Origin: Capronia americana
Taxonomy: Eukaryota; Ascomycota; Eurotiomycetes; Chaetothyriales; Herpotrichiellaceae
Reading direction: 5' to 3'
NCBI GenBank assembly: GCA_016110215.1
Contig: JADWQD010000009.1
Coordinates: 1-64,000 of the forward strand
DNA: 64,000 nt
Shown here: piece after piece, positions 1-8,993 of the stretch
Numbering within the stretch: the first letter of the stretch is position 1
Layout: each line of letters starts with the position of its first letter
The notes under the pieces: model-generated
Told to the model about the DNA's origin: nothing
The model's input: only the letters and a program-made list of their open reading frames with translations
Databases searched by the model: none
Made by a program: the position numbers and the translations under genes

Positions 1-38
1 TACTGCTACTGCTACTGCTACTGCTTGTGCTTGTGCTT

Positions 39-79
<41 letters not shown>

Positions 80-80
80 T
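1..80. repeat. microsatellite (TACTGC)n / (GTGCTC)n
   Basis: Hexamer-type tandem repeat that drifts from TACTGC through TGTGCT to GCTCGT units. It runs off the left edge, so its true length is unknown. It is open in several frames only because the unit is a multiple of three; I do not read it as coding. Confidence 0.9.
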
Positions 81-86
81 CTAGCT

Positions 87-476
87 CCAGCGCAAGACTG
101 GGTGAAAGCCACTCTTCCTCGCAGCTGGGGTGGCCACGCTGCTTGCACTCTCGATCTGGTCCGGCTGCACCGCATTGGTGTCCGCTCAGGTTCGCCAGCG
201 TGTGTAAGGCCGTCTTCGGGATGATCTTCTTATTCCACGGCGCAGTGGGGATTGCGATGCCCGGACTGACAGTCGTGTGTCCGATTGAGCGATTTCAGAC
301 ACGTTGTCGAGGACGAGGACGAAGCATTCGTGAACATGTCGGGCGTAGGTTTGTGTCTTGCGTAGGCTCGTGTCGTTGCAGAGGCACATCGAGGAGAGAG
401 CGCCATTCCTGTATCCCGGAGGCGCTGATCTGTAGCTGCATATTCAGCTCATTCGTTCTCTTTGAACATACTTAAC
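87..476. other. no recognisable gene
   Basis: Mixed-composition sequence. Short open frames exist on both strands, but none shows codon bias, splice signals or a motif I recognise. Confidence 0.5.
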
Positions 477-1728
477 TCAACGACAATGAACACCACTGAA
501 CGTCGAGCGCTCCGTTACACCATCAGGAGTCAGACATTTACCTGTCCCTGTCCTGCCTTTTGAATGAATGTCAGCCAGTCCAGTAACCAGAATGAGCGGA
601 CGCAAAGACCCATCCACCTCCCTGACATCCCAGTTCACCAGCACCCCCGAGGCGTGAGACTTCAGCGTCAAGAGCCAGGCGGACGACAAAGTGGCCGTTA
701 TGGCCATATCAAAGATGTTTGAGTGTCCCTATCATCAAGAGCCAACAGACTGTGATTCCGCAGGGACCTCAGAACCCTTCAGGTCAAGGGTGACGCCGCC
801 CTATGCTCTACCGTGCGACAAAGCAGCGACACGGAATGTGAACTTTGCCACAATGCGCAGGCAACCTGGACAGGACCACCATCATCACAGCCATAGGTCT
901 GGCTACCGTGGTGAAGATGCCGGCGATGGTCTGGAAATACATTGAGATCTGGCCACAAAGAGAGACGAAAATGTCGTTCACAATGAACACCGAAAATGTC
1001 TCTTCACAATGAGCACCGGGAATGTCTCTTCACACCAATATCGCTTTCACAAGAGCGACATGAACATCCTTCCACAATTCGCCCGCTGCCCTACAGACAA
1101 ATCATCGTCTCGTGGAGACAACAGGACCGGTCCGACCGCCTTGGAGAGAACCATTTTCAAGAGGGTCAGTGAAAGACCTCTTTAGGTGCGTGAATGATTC
1201 GACGGTGTTGAAGCGCCCCTTGCGAGATCCGTGTGTCACAGTACCATCCCGAGCAAGCCACTGACTCGTGTAACGGGATAGGAACCATCATCAGAACGGG
1301 CGAGGGTCGAAGTCGACGACAAAGAATGCCGTCCGGTCCCCTTCGTGCAGGCCAATCGACAGCACGGTCCCCATAGCCCTGGCGCAGGTGCGGAACATCA
1401 GGAAACCATTGAGAGTGATCCCTACAAGAGGTGGCCAACCGAGCTGCAGACCAAGCGCCTTCATATTCCAAACTGTCTTGTGCAGCCATACCATCCGCAG
1501 CCTGTCTCGATCCCTGTTCCATGGGAGAGACAGTTTCGTCTGAGTGGTGGACTCGAACGGCCGGTTCAACCTTGGTCTGAATGCCTTGAAAGCAAGAGTC
1601 GAGCACAACAAAATCGCCCAAGTGCAGCTGAGTGGGATAAAGGGTGGTTGGAAATTCAACATGCATTGGGTTTTCCATGCTGTCGCTCTGCGGAGTTCCA
1701 GGAAGTCAATTGTTGTCTCGAGAAGCAT
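477..1728 (-). pseudogene. possible fungal membrane-protein gene, fragmentary
   Basis: Unrecognised. Three minus-strand pieces could belong to one gene. A 145-codon stretch (1728-1291) contains a hydrophobic run and then an R/N-rich part. A hydrophobic piece lies at 990-808 with two probable membrane helices. A third piece (707-530) ends at a plausible GTAAAT donor. The order hydrophobic, loop, hydrophobic fits a multi-pass fungal hypothetical protein, but I could not join the pieces with convincing introns and there are stops between them. It may be a decayed gene or chance frames. No domain is recognised and no function is proposed. Confidence 0.3.
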
Positions 1729-2124
1729 TTGGGCAGATGTCTACATCTCCTCTACTATGTGGGAGGCTGATGGAGGCGGCTTCGACCGTCTGCTACCCTG
1801 GGACGCAACACCGCAGTTGCACAATGCAACCTTTCACGAGAGAAGGCGGATGGAGCTTGAGATGCTGTGCCATGTTGAAATGCAAGTGCTGCGGTGGTTG
1901 CGCAAGGAGTAGAAGTTTTGACCTCTCCGGGGCCTTCTGCTGGGATCTTTCGCGGGGCCAGGCCTCGATGGTGGTCGTTGACGCGCTGGACTGGCCTCGA
2001 GTCGGACGATGGCCGAAACCGAGTCTTGACCTGTTTGGGCGTCTTGATGCTGCATTCTCCATAGTACTCCCTATCTTCTCGACGCTAACATCAAAGAACG
2101 ATGCAAAAAAAAAAATCTTCAAAA
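1729..2124. other. no recognisable gene; A-run at the end
   Basis: Nothing convincing on either strand. The 11-base A-run at 2104-2114 reads as a T-run on the minus strand just past the 5S gene, so it is probably part of the Pol III termination region. Confidence 0.5.
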
Positions 2125-2243
2125 ACAATCAACAGTCCGGATTCCCAAGTGGTCACCCACCTTGGTACTAACGAACCGGCATGTGGCTTAAGTACGGCTG
2201 AGCGAACGGGAAGCCCTGTTTTCCACATCCTATGGTCGATTGC
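2125..2243 (-). rRNA. 5S ribosomal RNA, copy 1
   Basis: On the minus strand this 119-nt block matches the filamentous-fungus 5S rRNA as I know it: the CGACCATAGGATGTGG start, AACAGGGCTTCCCGTTCGC, the GCCGTACTTAAGCCACA internal control region, and GGTGGGTGACCACTTGGGAA near the end. The terminal helix closes with GCAATC at the 5' end against GATTGT at the 3' end, so the fold is intact. T-runs follow directly and would stop RNA polymerase III. A TATA-like element lies upstream. Dispersed single 5S genes, rather than an array, are normal in Pezizomycotina. The second copy is at 43268-43386. Confidence 0.95.
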
Positions 2244-2259
2244 GAAAGAAATTGTGCTT

Positions 2260-2273
2260 GATAAAAATATATT
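2260..2273 (-). promoter_or_regulatory. TATA-like element of 5S copy 1
   Basis: The minus strand reads ATATATTTTTAT about 18 to 30 nt before the 5S start, the usual place of the TATA element of fungal 5S genes. The second 5S gene has TATATTA at the same distance while the bases between differ more. Confidence 0.65.
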
Positions 2274-2439
2274 CCCAACTGTGCGAACTGTACGCGTCCG
2301 GGTCCTGTCTTCGCCTTGCAACATCGTGTTGCTGCGATACCGTGACACACCGTGACCACAACGTTCCCACCGCGGCCCCGACAACGGCAGCACAGTAAGG
2401 GTCCTCAGCAGGGTGCGAAAGGTGGAAAGGTGCCACGCA

Positions 2440-2640
2440 CGTCCTCGTGGACAGTGTCGACGGAAACACTCCGCCCGCGGCCAGTCCAACAAAAAATCTC
2501 AAGCCCAGTCCGGCTGTTGGGTCACAGATCATAACATTCTGCCCAACACAGGACAGGAAGCTGAGCGAGAGGCCCAGATGGCAGAGCAACACGAAGCTGC
2601 GACAAAGGCGTTGCGGAGAAGCAGCCCACTCCGTGGTTGA
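2440..2640 (+). pseudogene. C-terminal remnant of a PD-(D/E)XK-like family gene
   Basis: The last 27 codons before the stop read as an acidic/basic helix (EAEREAQMAEQHEA) followed by ALRRSSPLRG. The intact gene at 15361-16494 ends with a similar Glu/Ala/Lys helix and then GLRRSSRLRG, so this looks like the 3' end of a relative. Upstream the frame shifts and the catalytic core is not visible. The 5' part may have been lost when the neighbouring 5S gene arrived or by general decay. I am confident of the tail similarity, less so of the extent. Confidence 0.4.
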
Positions 2641-3103
2641 GGAAAGTGAAGCAGGCACAGAGCTTGCAACCTGGGAACTACTGGAGAGAAGGTCGAGCGC
2701 AATGAGGCAGACATGCAGTCTATCGCGGTGGAAACATCGAGAAGTCAATCTCGAATGGACGACAGTGTTCACGAGAGCATCGACTTGGAACGAGCGACCT
2801 GGGATCGGCACAGCACAGCACAGCACAGCACAGCTTAGCGTAGCGTAGCATAGAATATCCAGACTTTCCGTCCTCAAGCATACAGCAACACGCTGGGATC
2901 GATCGAACCCGTCGCTCCCTCCGCACCATGGGAGCTGGCAGCTCGTAGAGAACCCTCTGCGGGTGCCAAAGGCCAAAGCGCGACTTGCGACATGGCAAAT
3001 ACTAGAGCAAAACCAAAGAACAAGAACACACAAGCGCTGGGCAGTCGGGCGTGGTGGACTGTGAAGTGGTCCTCCACCGCCTAAACGCACCCGCAAACCT
3101 GAT

Positions 3104-3181
3104 GCCGCAGGGCTTGTCGGGGGCCCAATTTAGGGCCCAAGGTTGATTCCCCGCACGCGGTCCGTAGGCTTCGCAGCGCCC
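3104..3181 (+). repeat. 78-bp direct repeat, copy A
   Basis: Nearly identical to 3356-3433, with the shared core ATTCCCCGCACGCGGTCCGT. No ends, inverted termini or promoter boxes identify it as a known element. Confidence 0.85.
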
Positions 3182-3355
3182 GACATACAGCTGCGCGCCT
3201 AGTTATGTAAGTGTCTGCCACACTACGCCACGAGAGGCTGGAGAGGTGCGCTTCGGCACGAGGTGCGAAATGTTGCGCCCGAGCTTGTTGTTGGGCGAAT
3301 CTTTCACATAGTTACGCACGTCTGGCACGTACTCCCACCATTCCCAGCCCAGGCA

Positions 3356-3433
3356 GCCGCGGGGCTTATCGGGCGCCGAATTTAGGGCCTAAGGCTGATT
3401 CCCCGCACGCGGTCCGTAGGCTTCACAGCGCCC
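3356..3433 (+). repeat. 78-bp direct repeat, copy B
   Basis: Second copy, 252 bp after the first. A further half-copy of its flank (CCCAGCCCAGGCAGCCGC against CCTAGCCTAGGTAGCCGC at 3439-3456) differs only by C-to-T changes, which suggests transition-type decay. Confidence 0.85.
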
Positions 3434-4083
3434 ACTATTCCTAGCCTAGGTAGCCGCACGCTCACCACCATTGACGCCCCAGCAGCCCCTACGCGCTCTC
3501 CCTCTCCCTCTCTATGCTGCACCGGGGGCAGTGAAGTCCCTGAGCAAGTCGCGCGCGTCGAATGCAGACCAAATCTCAGTGCAAGATCGGACCGCCTGCA
3601 CTTCTCTTCCTCTCCTTCAGAGCGCCCTGCCGCCATCTTTGTTTCGTGTGCCCCGGACTTGTTATTGCTCGCCGACAGATGCGCTCTTCTGCCTCCCCTC
3701 AATGGCGTGGACAGACACCACCCACCGAACGACCCCGCCTGCCGCTGGTGGTGCTGCACTTGTCACCTGGGACCCAGCCGTGCTACCCATCGCCACGTAC
3801 CCGTCCACAAGAACTCGTTCTTGTTATGGTTTACTGTATGTTGCGTGTTGCTGCACTCTGCAGGCAGCACGGCGAATCTCTCTCCGCATGCAGCCATGGC
3901 GAACAAGGCCGGAATTCTTTGTTCGCCATCGCCGCTGGCAGAAATTGGCCCCTGCGGCAGTCGTTCTTTGTTTGCTGTCGCTGTTTGCAGAAGAGGCTCC
4001 AATTTCATTTTCTTTTCCTGCATTCCTTCCTCCTTTCCGCAGGCAACATCATTCTCTCGGCCAACATTCTTTCCATCGCCACA

Positions 4084-5481
4084 ATGGACTCATTCCTCGG
4101 CTTCGGCCGCGAACGTGATGGCGACGGTTGCGGTTACATCCCCTCAGCTAGTGGCTTTGTCACGAGCTCTCCACCCACGATCCCTCCCCCCTCCCGTCCT
4201 ACAAATAGGAAGATACCCTCGCCAGCATCTCCGATCCACCCCTTTTCTCGCCCTCCAGTCCGCTACCCTCCTTCTCCTCTCTCCCCTCTCAAGACCCCTA
4301 CACGGGAGATCAAGTCCTTACCGCCATCAACCCCGACGATCATGCCGCGACCACAACCCGCTGACGAGCCGGTCGACGAACCGATGGCTGTGCCCAAGCA
4401 AGAGCAACACTCTCCGTACGAGGAGGTCAAGGCCCTGATTCAACAGATCAAGGCTGAGCATATCGAGAAATACCTCACGGACCGACGTGTCTACAAAATT
4501 CCTCAAGCAGACTGGCTCAAGCTGTGCAGAGAATTTGACGTCGACGACGACGAAAACTTCCCTCGATGCGAATATGACACCTCACGATCGATCCTGACTT
4601 TCAAGGGAATACCAACTCCAGTCCATGAAAGCATAGTGGATTTCCTTGGTCGTTGCTTTGATCGGAAAATCTCTGAAGCAGATTCGGTTCGAGTCACGAG
4701 ACAGGGTCAATGTATATTTGATGAGGGGGAGTATGAAGATTCTGAAAAGATACCTGATCTTATGATCCAAGAGAAAAAGTCAAGAGCTAGGATTACTAGG
4801 TGGGTTCTTGAAGTAGGCTTTTCCGAGACTTATGAAGAGCTTCTACAGGACATGCGGTTGTGGCTGAAAGGCGACTCCAAGGTCGTTCAATGTGTCTTGA
4901 TGAACATTATCGAGGATCCCCAGTACAAGTACCCACCAACGGACATGACAGAGGAGGAGGTTGAAGAGCAAGGACTGCAACACAAAGTCGATGTAGACAA
5001 CCTTGAGGGTGGGGATTATGGTCCGATCTCCTGCAATCGGCATCGGCATCAGCATCAGTGGGTGGGAAACATTCGCGAAATATACATGGAGGTGTGGAGA
5101 CGCGACGCCAACACTGGTGAACCGGAGCAGGTGGGCGCAAGACGTGTCATACACCCGATCTCGGCCGACTCACCTCCAATCCAGCTGGATGATATTCTCC
5201 CAGGCTCGATCCTCTCAGATATCTCAGGGCTATCGACCAACGACGGATCCGGATCTGTATCACTGTCACTTGACTGGGATGCTTTTCGGGACGAGTTGAA
5301 GACGAGCATCCTTGGATTAGCTTGTTGGCGGTATAAACATTGGCGGAAGGAGTGGAAGAAGGCTCGAGGAGAGTGTCGAAAGGAAGACCCAGACTATATG
5401 GAGGAGGGCAAGGTGGCCAGTGAGGAGAGCAGCGGGGACGATAGGAAGAAGCGGAGGACGAAGAGAAGGAAGCTGAACTGA
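4084..5481 (+). CDS. PD-(D/E)XK nuclease-like protein, Uma2-like core (465 aa)
   Basis: Single exon. I start at the ATG in CACAATGG because coding character begins there; the frame runs further upstream without it. Residues 1-110 are Pro/Ser-rich and probably disordered. The core starts near residue 165: EYDTSRSILTF, then a conserved His181 (PTPVHESIVDF), the PD motif P224-D225 (KIPDLMI) and E243-x-G245 (VLEVGFSE). This order of His, PD and E-x-G strands is that of Uma2/PD-(D/E)XK folds, so a metal-dependent nuclease fold is likely; activity is inference. Residues 305-440 are charged, and the tail KKRRTKRRKLN could be a nuclear localisation signal. Closest relative in the window: 59991-61263. 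Five genes here share this core. Confidence 0.8.
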   Translation: MDSFLGFGRERDGDGCGYIPSASGFVTSSPPTIPPPSRPTNRKIPSPASPIHPFSRPPVRYPPSPLSPLKTPTREIKSLPPSTPTIMPRPQPADEPVDEPMAVPKQEQHSPYEEVKALIQQIKAEHIEKYLTDRRVYKIPQADWLKLCREFDVDDDENFPRCEYDTSRSILTFKGIPTPVHESIVDFLGRCFDRKISEADSVRVTRQGQCIFDEGEYEDSEKIPDLMIQEKKSRARITRWVLEVGFSETYEELLQDMRLWLKGDSKVVQCVLMNIIEDPQYKYPPTDMTEEEVEEQGLQHKVDVDNLEGGDYGPISCNRHRHQHQWVGNIREIYMEVWRRDANTGEPEQVGARRVIHPISADSPPIQLDDILPGSILSDISGLSTNDGSGSVSLSLDWDAFRDELKTSILGLACWRYKHWRKEWKKARGECRKEDPDYMEEGKVASEESSGDDRKKRRTKRRKLN

Positions 5482-5553
5482 AACTGTCCAGTGAGGAGAG
5501 CAGCGAGGACGATCGGAAGAAGGGGACGACGAAGGAGAGGGAAGCTGAACTGA
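5417..5553 (+). repeat. tandem duplication of the gene's 3' end
   Basis: The last 65 bases of the preceding gene, including its stop, are repeated at 5488-5553 with small changes, and a third start of the unit is visible at 5559. The second copy also ends in AAGCTGAACTGA. It lies after the stop, so the protein is not lengthened. Confidence 0.8.
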
Positions 5554-5935
5554 AAGCTGTCCAGTGCGCGAGCAGCACGAGATTTGATCAGTAACGAATA
5601 TTTCCATACATCTAACACGTTTTTCTCATCTACTAGCAGTCTCTGCCCCTTCCGGACCTGCCCTGCTCACGGGAGGAGAGAAACAGAACACCAGTCGACC
5701 AGACACCCATGCACCTTCGCAACTGCAGGCCGTGTTATGGACGGGGTAGTCGTCGTCCGAGTCGCACGCAACCATTCAAAAATGGACACCTCCTCCTCAT
5801 TGGATGGCATTTCTTCTTCCGTGTTCGTGCTCGTGTCCGGCCGCTGGCAACACCTGATGTGCTGATGGGAGGCACTTGAGGTTTAATTGTACGACGTAGG
5901 ACAGCATGTCCAGGGTGCGCAGCAAAAGCTGTTTG
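5554..5935. other. no recognisable gene
   Basis: Short unbiased frames only. It separates the 3' end of one nuclease-like gene from the promoter of the next, which lies on the same strand. Confidence 0.5.
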
Positions 5936-6178
5936 GGGTCTGTAGCTGTGCGCTGGTCGCCTCGCCTCACTGCCGTTCTGAACCGCTTCGCCTCAACTTG
6001 TCAGGGAGAGGTCCAGAGCCCCTTGGGGATCGTCCAAAAAGACTAAGTATCCTGGCAATTCGCGCCTGGGACTTGGATCTCTCAACTTATATGCCTGTCT
6101 GAACCGCTGTTCCTGACACACCTGCCGTTGTGAACCGCTTCGCCTCACCTGCCGTTCCGAATGTGCGGCGATATAATG
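5936..6178 (+). promoter_or_regulatory. duplicated promoter of the 6281 gene
   Basis: Contains repeated CTGCCGTTCTGAACCGC and CTTCGCCTCA modules (5970-5996, 6098-6110, 6121-6158), then AATGTGCGG and a TATA box GATATAATG at 6170-6178, about 100 bases before the ATG. The same modules in the same order precede the paralogue on the minus strand (21355-21261), where the TATA box is GATATAAAG. The copy here is longer by about 120 bases because one module block is repeated. Confidence 0.7.
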
Positions 6179-6280
6179 AATATGTGCATCGCGACTTGTT
6201 CACTTGTGCGCTGAACTCACACTCGGTCACACAAACGCTGAGGTTCTGCGCGCGACACAGTCTCTGTATTCTCAATCCGA

Positions 6281-7486
6281 ATGGCTTTCCACGACCAAGG
6301 TGGCCTCCGGTCACGTACTCCAACACCATCCACTGGACCTGTTCACCTCAACCCGGCTGCGCACGTCGCTCCGGATTTTCCACATTCATCACCCTCCGAG
6401 GATGTCTCATTGCCAACATGTTCAAAAACATCTGCACAATCAAATCAGCCTCAAGAATCCCTCGTCAGACCCTCAACTCTATTCCAAACCTCCGACCCTC
6501 CCTACGCGTCCACACAACCAGATCAACAAGACTCCCTCATCCAGCGCGATCACGTCCAGGCGGTTGCCAACAGGATACTTGAGATCGGCCGAGGCGCCCG
6601 CGGTGAACACTGGGAATGTCACACGCTGACACCATCCCAGTGGGAAGAAGTTCAAGTTCTGGCCAAAGAGACATTTCAAGAAGACAAAATCAGAATGGAT
6701 TACGACCCAGATCGCAAAGAGCTGGTTATCCGTATGCCTTCTCGAGAACATGACGTGACAGCCGCACGGGCAGCGCGGCTCATCGTCAAGTCAATACATG
6801 ATCATCTCGGCGCGCAGGCTGCGCAAGTCTTTGAAGATCCTTGTGGAGACATACTTTTCCAAAACAAGGCGAAGAAATGCCCCGACTGGGGGATCTACAA
6901 AAATGCGAGCTCGTACTTCCCTACGACCGTGCTTGAAGTCGGTTATTCAAACAAACCAACAGCAGAGCTAGCCGCCGACTACATGAAATTGTCTGGAGGG
7001 TACATTCGAACTGTTGTTGCCTTCAACTTGCTATATGGCAAAGATACTGTGAAACAACACTCAATTGTCGTGCACCGTCTCGAAAAGACTGCCCACCACC
7101 CCGCATCCATACAGTCAACCACACATGTCCTCCGAGAATACGGCAAAGACGGCACATACAAAAGCCATGATGGCTCAGTGCACTTCTCTTCGTCCGATTT
7201 TGGCATCGACGCGAACAAGACCCCTTTCAGTATTCCGTACAAAGAGTTCTTGGAGGTGGCCGACCGAGCCGAGGTGGTCCAAAATCTTCCGTGTCCTGCA
7301 ATACCAAACCTTGAAATTCGGGACTCATCACAGTCTACAGCTTCTTCTACTGAAGGGGAAAGCAGTGACGAACCAAGCCCACCTCGATCGCAGGACCACG
7401 CGGACAGGCCCACTTGCAAGGTGGACGCCAAACAGAGACGACATCCGATGACGACGAGGAACAAGGGGGGAAAAGGCACCCAGTGA
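6281..7486 (+). CDS. PD-(D/E)XK nuclease-like protein, Uma2-like core (401 aa)
   Basis: Single exon. ATG chosen because the paralogue at 21163-19958 starts at the equivalent point and has the same length. Residues 1-90 are Pro/Ser/Gln-rich. The core contains YDPDRKELVIRMP (141-153), His157, the PD motif P201-D202 (KCPDWGIY) and E219-x-G221 (VLEVGYSNKP), followed by IRTVVAFNLLYG. This matches the Uma2-like arrangement of a PD-(D/E)XK nuclease fold; substrate and activity are unknown. A Ser/Glu-rich linker leads to the basic tail QRRHPMTTRNKGG. The promoter is duplicated with the gene. No frame damage is seen, so it may be functional. Confidence 0.8.
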   Translation: MAFHDQGGLRSRTPTPSTGPVHLNPAAHVAPDFPHSSPSEDVSLPTCSKTSAQSNQPQESLVRPSTLFQTSDPPYASTQPDQQDSLIQRDHVQAVANRILEIGRGARGEHWECHTLTPSQWEEVQVLAKETFQEDKIRMDYDPDRKELVIRMPSREHDVTAARAARLIVKSIHDHLGAQAAQVFEDPCGDILFQNKAKKCPDWGIYKNASSYFPTTVLEVGYSNKPTAELAADYMKLSGGYIRTVVAFNLLYGKDTVKQHSIVVHRLEKTAHHPASIQSTTHVLREYGKDGTYKSHDGSVHFSSSDFGIDANKTPFSIPYKEFLEVADRAEVVQNLPCPAIPNLEIRDSSQSTASSTEGESSDEPSPPRSQDHADRPTCKVDAKQRRHPMTTRNKGGKGTQ

Positions 7487-7615
7487 AGGCTGTTGAGCAT
7501 TCATGAGTACGACGTCACTATGGGCACATAGAATCGAACGGCTGTAGGCATACGCGGGGATTACGGCGGGAGGCGATGGTGCAGTCTGAGACGCAGCAGA
7601 AGAAGCAGGAGAAGC

Positions 7616-7677
<62 letters not shown>
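7616..7677. repeat. microsatellite (GACA)n
   Basis: About 15 perfect copies of a tetranucleotide. Confidence 0.95.
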
Positions 7678-7678
<1 letters not shown>

Positions 7679-7706
7679 AAAGACTTGAGGACTGCTCCTG
7701 CTGTAA

Positions 7707-7961
7707 CTAGTCCTGTACGTGAGACTTGAGACTTGAGACTACTTCGCCATGAAAGAACGCATGAGCTGAGCTGAGCTGCTCATACTCAAAAATCCACGCC
7801 CGCCCCCCTCCCCCCTCCCTCGTCTTCTGGAGTGACGACTGTGTTTCCGTTCCCGTCGCCGGTGTCACCCCGAATGGGACTGTAACCACCTTCATCATCG
7901 AGGTTGTGTACATGGTTTTGGTTGGCATCGTGTTCGTGAGCAGGGGCAACACCACGGTCAT
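7707..7961 (-). CDS. small unknown ORF of island A, overlapping its upstream ORF
   Basis: The ATG at 7961 overlaps the stop codon of the preceding minus-strand frame (ATGA at 7958-7961). The first ~45 codons (from MTVVLPLLTNTM) keep the strong C/G third-position bias of the island; the rest runs into low-complexity sequence near 7800. Short hydrophobic N-terminus. Product unrecognised. It could instead be the continuation of the upstream gene after another frameshift. Confidence 0.35.
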   Translation of the reverse strand: MTVVLPLLTNTMPTKTMYTTSMMKVVTVPFGVTPATGTETQSSLQKTREGGGGRAWIFEYEQLSSAHAFFHGEVVSSLKSHVQD

Positions 7962-8653
7962 GCGAGACTGTCGAAAACCTCCACGACCACCTCCTTCTCC
8001 TTGATCATGGCTCTGATCTCGTTCGCGATCTGCTTCGCGTTCTCCATTGTGGGCGTCCCGAAGCCGATGAACAACTTCGTGATGCCACCCTCGGGGTCGT
8101 CCGTGCCGGTGGTCTCCATGTACACCATGTACACCACGAGCGCTCTTGCAACCAACTCGACGATGTTGACCGTGTTCTCCCCCTCGGCGAAGATCAGGTG
8201 CATGCACAAGTCCGCGATTGTGTCGTCGCTCAAGTCTTCGAGCGTACTCGTGACCCGCGCACTCGCTTGCAGTCATCCCAGTGACCACGTTCACCTTCAA
8301 GATCCACCTGTTGTTGATGATCACAATCGCAGTCTCGAGCGCCTTCGCGGACACGCTCACGACGGGACCCATACTCCCAGCCTCCTCGATGTTCTTGTAT
8401 GGGTAATCAGGTACAGAATCGGACCCATGACCACGATTGTGCATCCGCCGGTGGTCAAGTTCTTCACTTCGTTCGGGCTGCTGAACATGTCTCTGACCCT
8501 GTTCTTGACCTTCTCCGAGTCGGCGTGCGACCATCCGACCCTCGTCGCGGCCACGAACGATGGTATCTCCCAGGACGTCGGGTAGTCCGTGATGATGCTT
8601 CTGACCTCAATTATGTTCAAGGCTCTACTCATGCAACTGCTCATGTTCGCCAT
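7958..8653 (-). pseudogene. frameshifted unknown gene of coding island A
   Basis: The minus strand carries clear coding sequence (C or G at most third positions; TAC, GAC, AAG, GTG, TTC favoured) that changes frame at least twice. Frame 1 is 8653 to about 8400, from MANMSSCMSRALN. Frame 2 is about 8405-8265, around NIEEAGSMGPVVSV. Frame 3 is about 8250-7958, around DDTIADLCMHLIF and EGGITKLFIGFGT. Each change needs only a 1-nt indel and no splice signals fit. I recognise no family. Codon use and the lack of introns set it apart from the fungal genes on both sides. Either a decayed foreign (virus-like) gene or a real gene with assembly indels. Confidence 0.5.
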
Positions 8654-8738
8654 GACGACCGTGGTCGTGATCGCGAATGCGCGTAGTACTAGAAGTGCTT
8701 GGTCGACGTGAACGTGGCCAGCGACTCAGTCACGAAGT

Positions 8739-8993
8739 TCACCTGAACACGTTCTGACTGCACGCTGGAAAACCACATGGCGAGACCCCGACCATCAGCA
8801 TGGAGAAGAACGCGAGCACCAGCACCAGCATGCTCGAGTACGTCATTTTCAACGTAACCGAGGACAGGCACAGCCTCTTCTCCTGGTTGGGGGCCACGCA
8901 CTCGTCTCTGATCGCACACTTGGTGGAATACCCAATTAGCAATCCGATCAACGCCGCGGAAAAGGTCACGTACTTGTCGCCGTACATGGACAT
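8739..8993 (-). CDS. small membrane protein of island A
   Basis: 84 codons on the minus strand with very strong C/G third positions. Two hydrophobic segments (around FSAALIGLLIGY and SSMLVLVLAFFSMLMVGV) flank a Cys-containing hydrophilic loop (CAIRDECVAPNQEKRLC), suggesting two membrane helices with a disulfide-capable loop. Its start overlaps the start region of the plus-strand gene at 8987, giving a tight divergent pair. Family unknown. Could be broken at its 3' end near 8740. Confidence 0.45.
   Translation of the reverse strand: MSMYGDKYVTFSAALIGLLIGYSTKCAIRDECVAPNQEKRLCLSSVTLKMTYSSMLVLVLAFFSMLMVGVSPCGFPACSQNVFR

Larger units (their letters stand above)
2641..4083. other. intergenic: 78-bp direct repeats and pyrimidine-rich leader
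   Basis: Contains a short CACAG/CGTAG repeat (2813-2850), the two 78-bp repeats annotated separately, and a C/T-rich stretch (3995-4070) just upstream of the next gene that is probably its leader. The long frame through 3562-4083 joins that gene in frame but lacks coding character; I treat it as non-coding. Confidence 0.5.

Noticed and set aside
1544..1912. 122-codon plus-strand frame
   Set aside because: Lies opposite the better minus-strand membrane-protein candidate and has no independent support.
2230..3096. 288-codon minus-strand frame
   Set aside because: Low-complexity, Cys/Leu-rich translation of a short repeat region; overlaps the 5S promoter and the plus-strand gene tail; no domain.
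3562..4083. N-terminal extension of the 4084 gene
   Set aside because: Open in frame but without codon bias and unlike the relatives; the region looks like a promoter and pyrimidine-rich leader.
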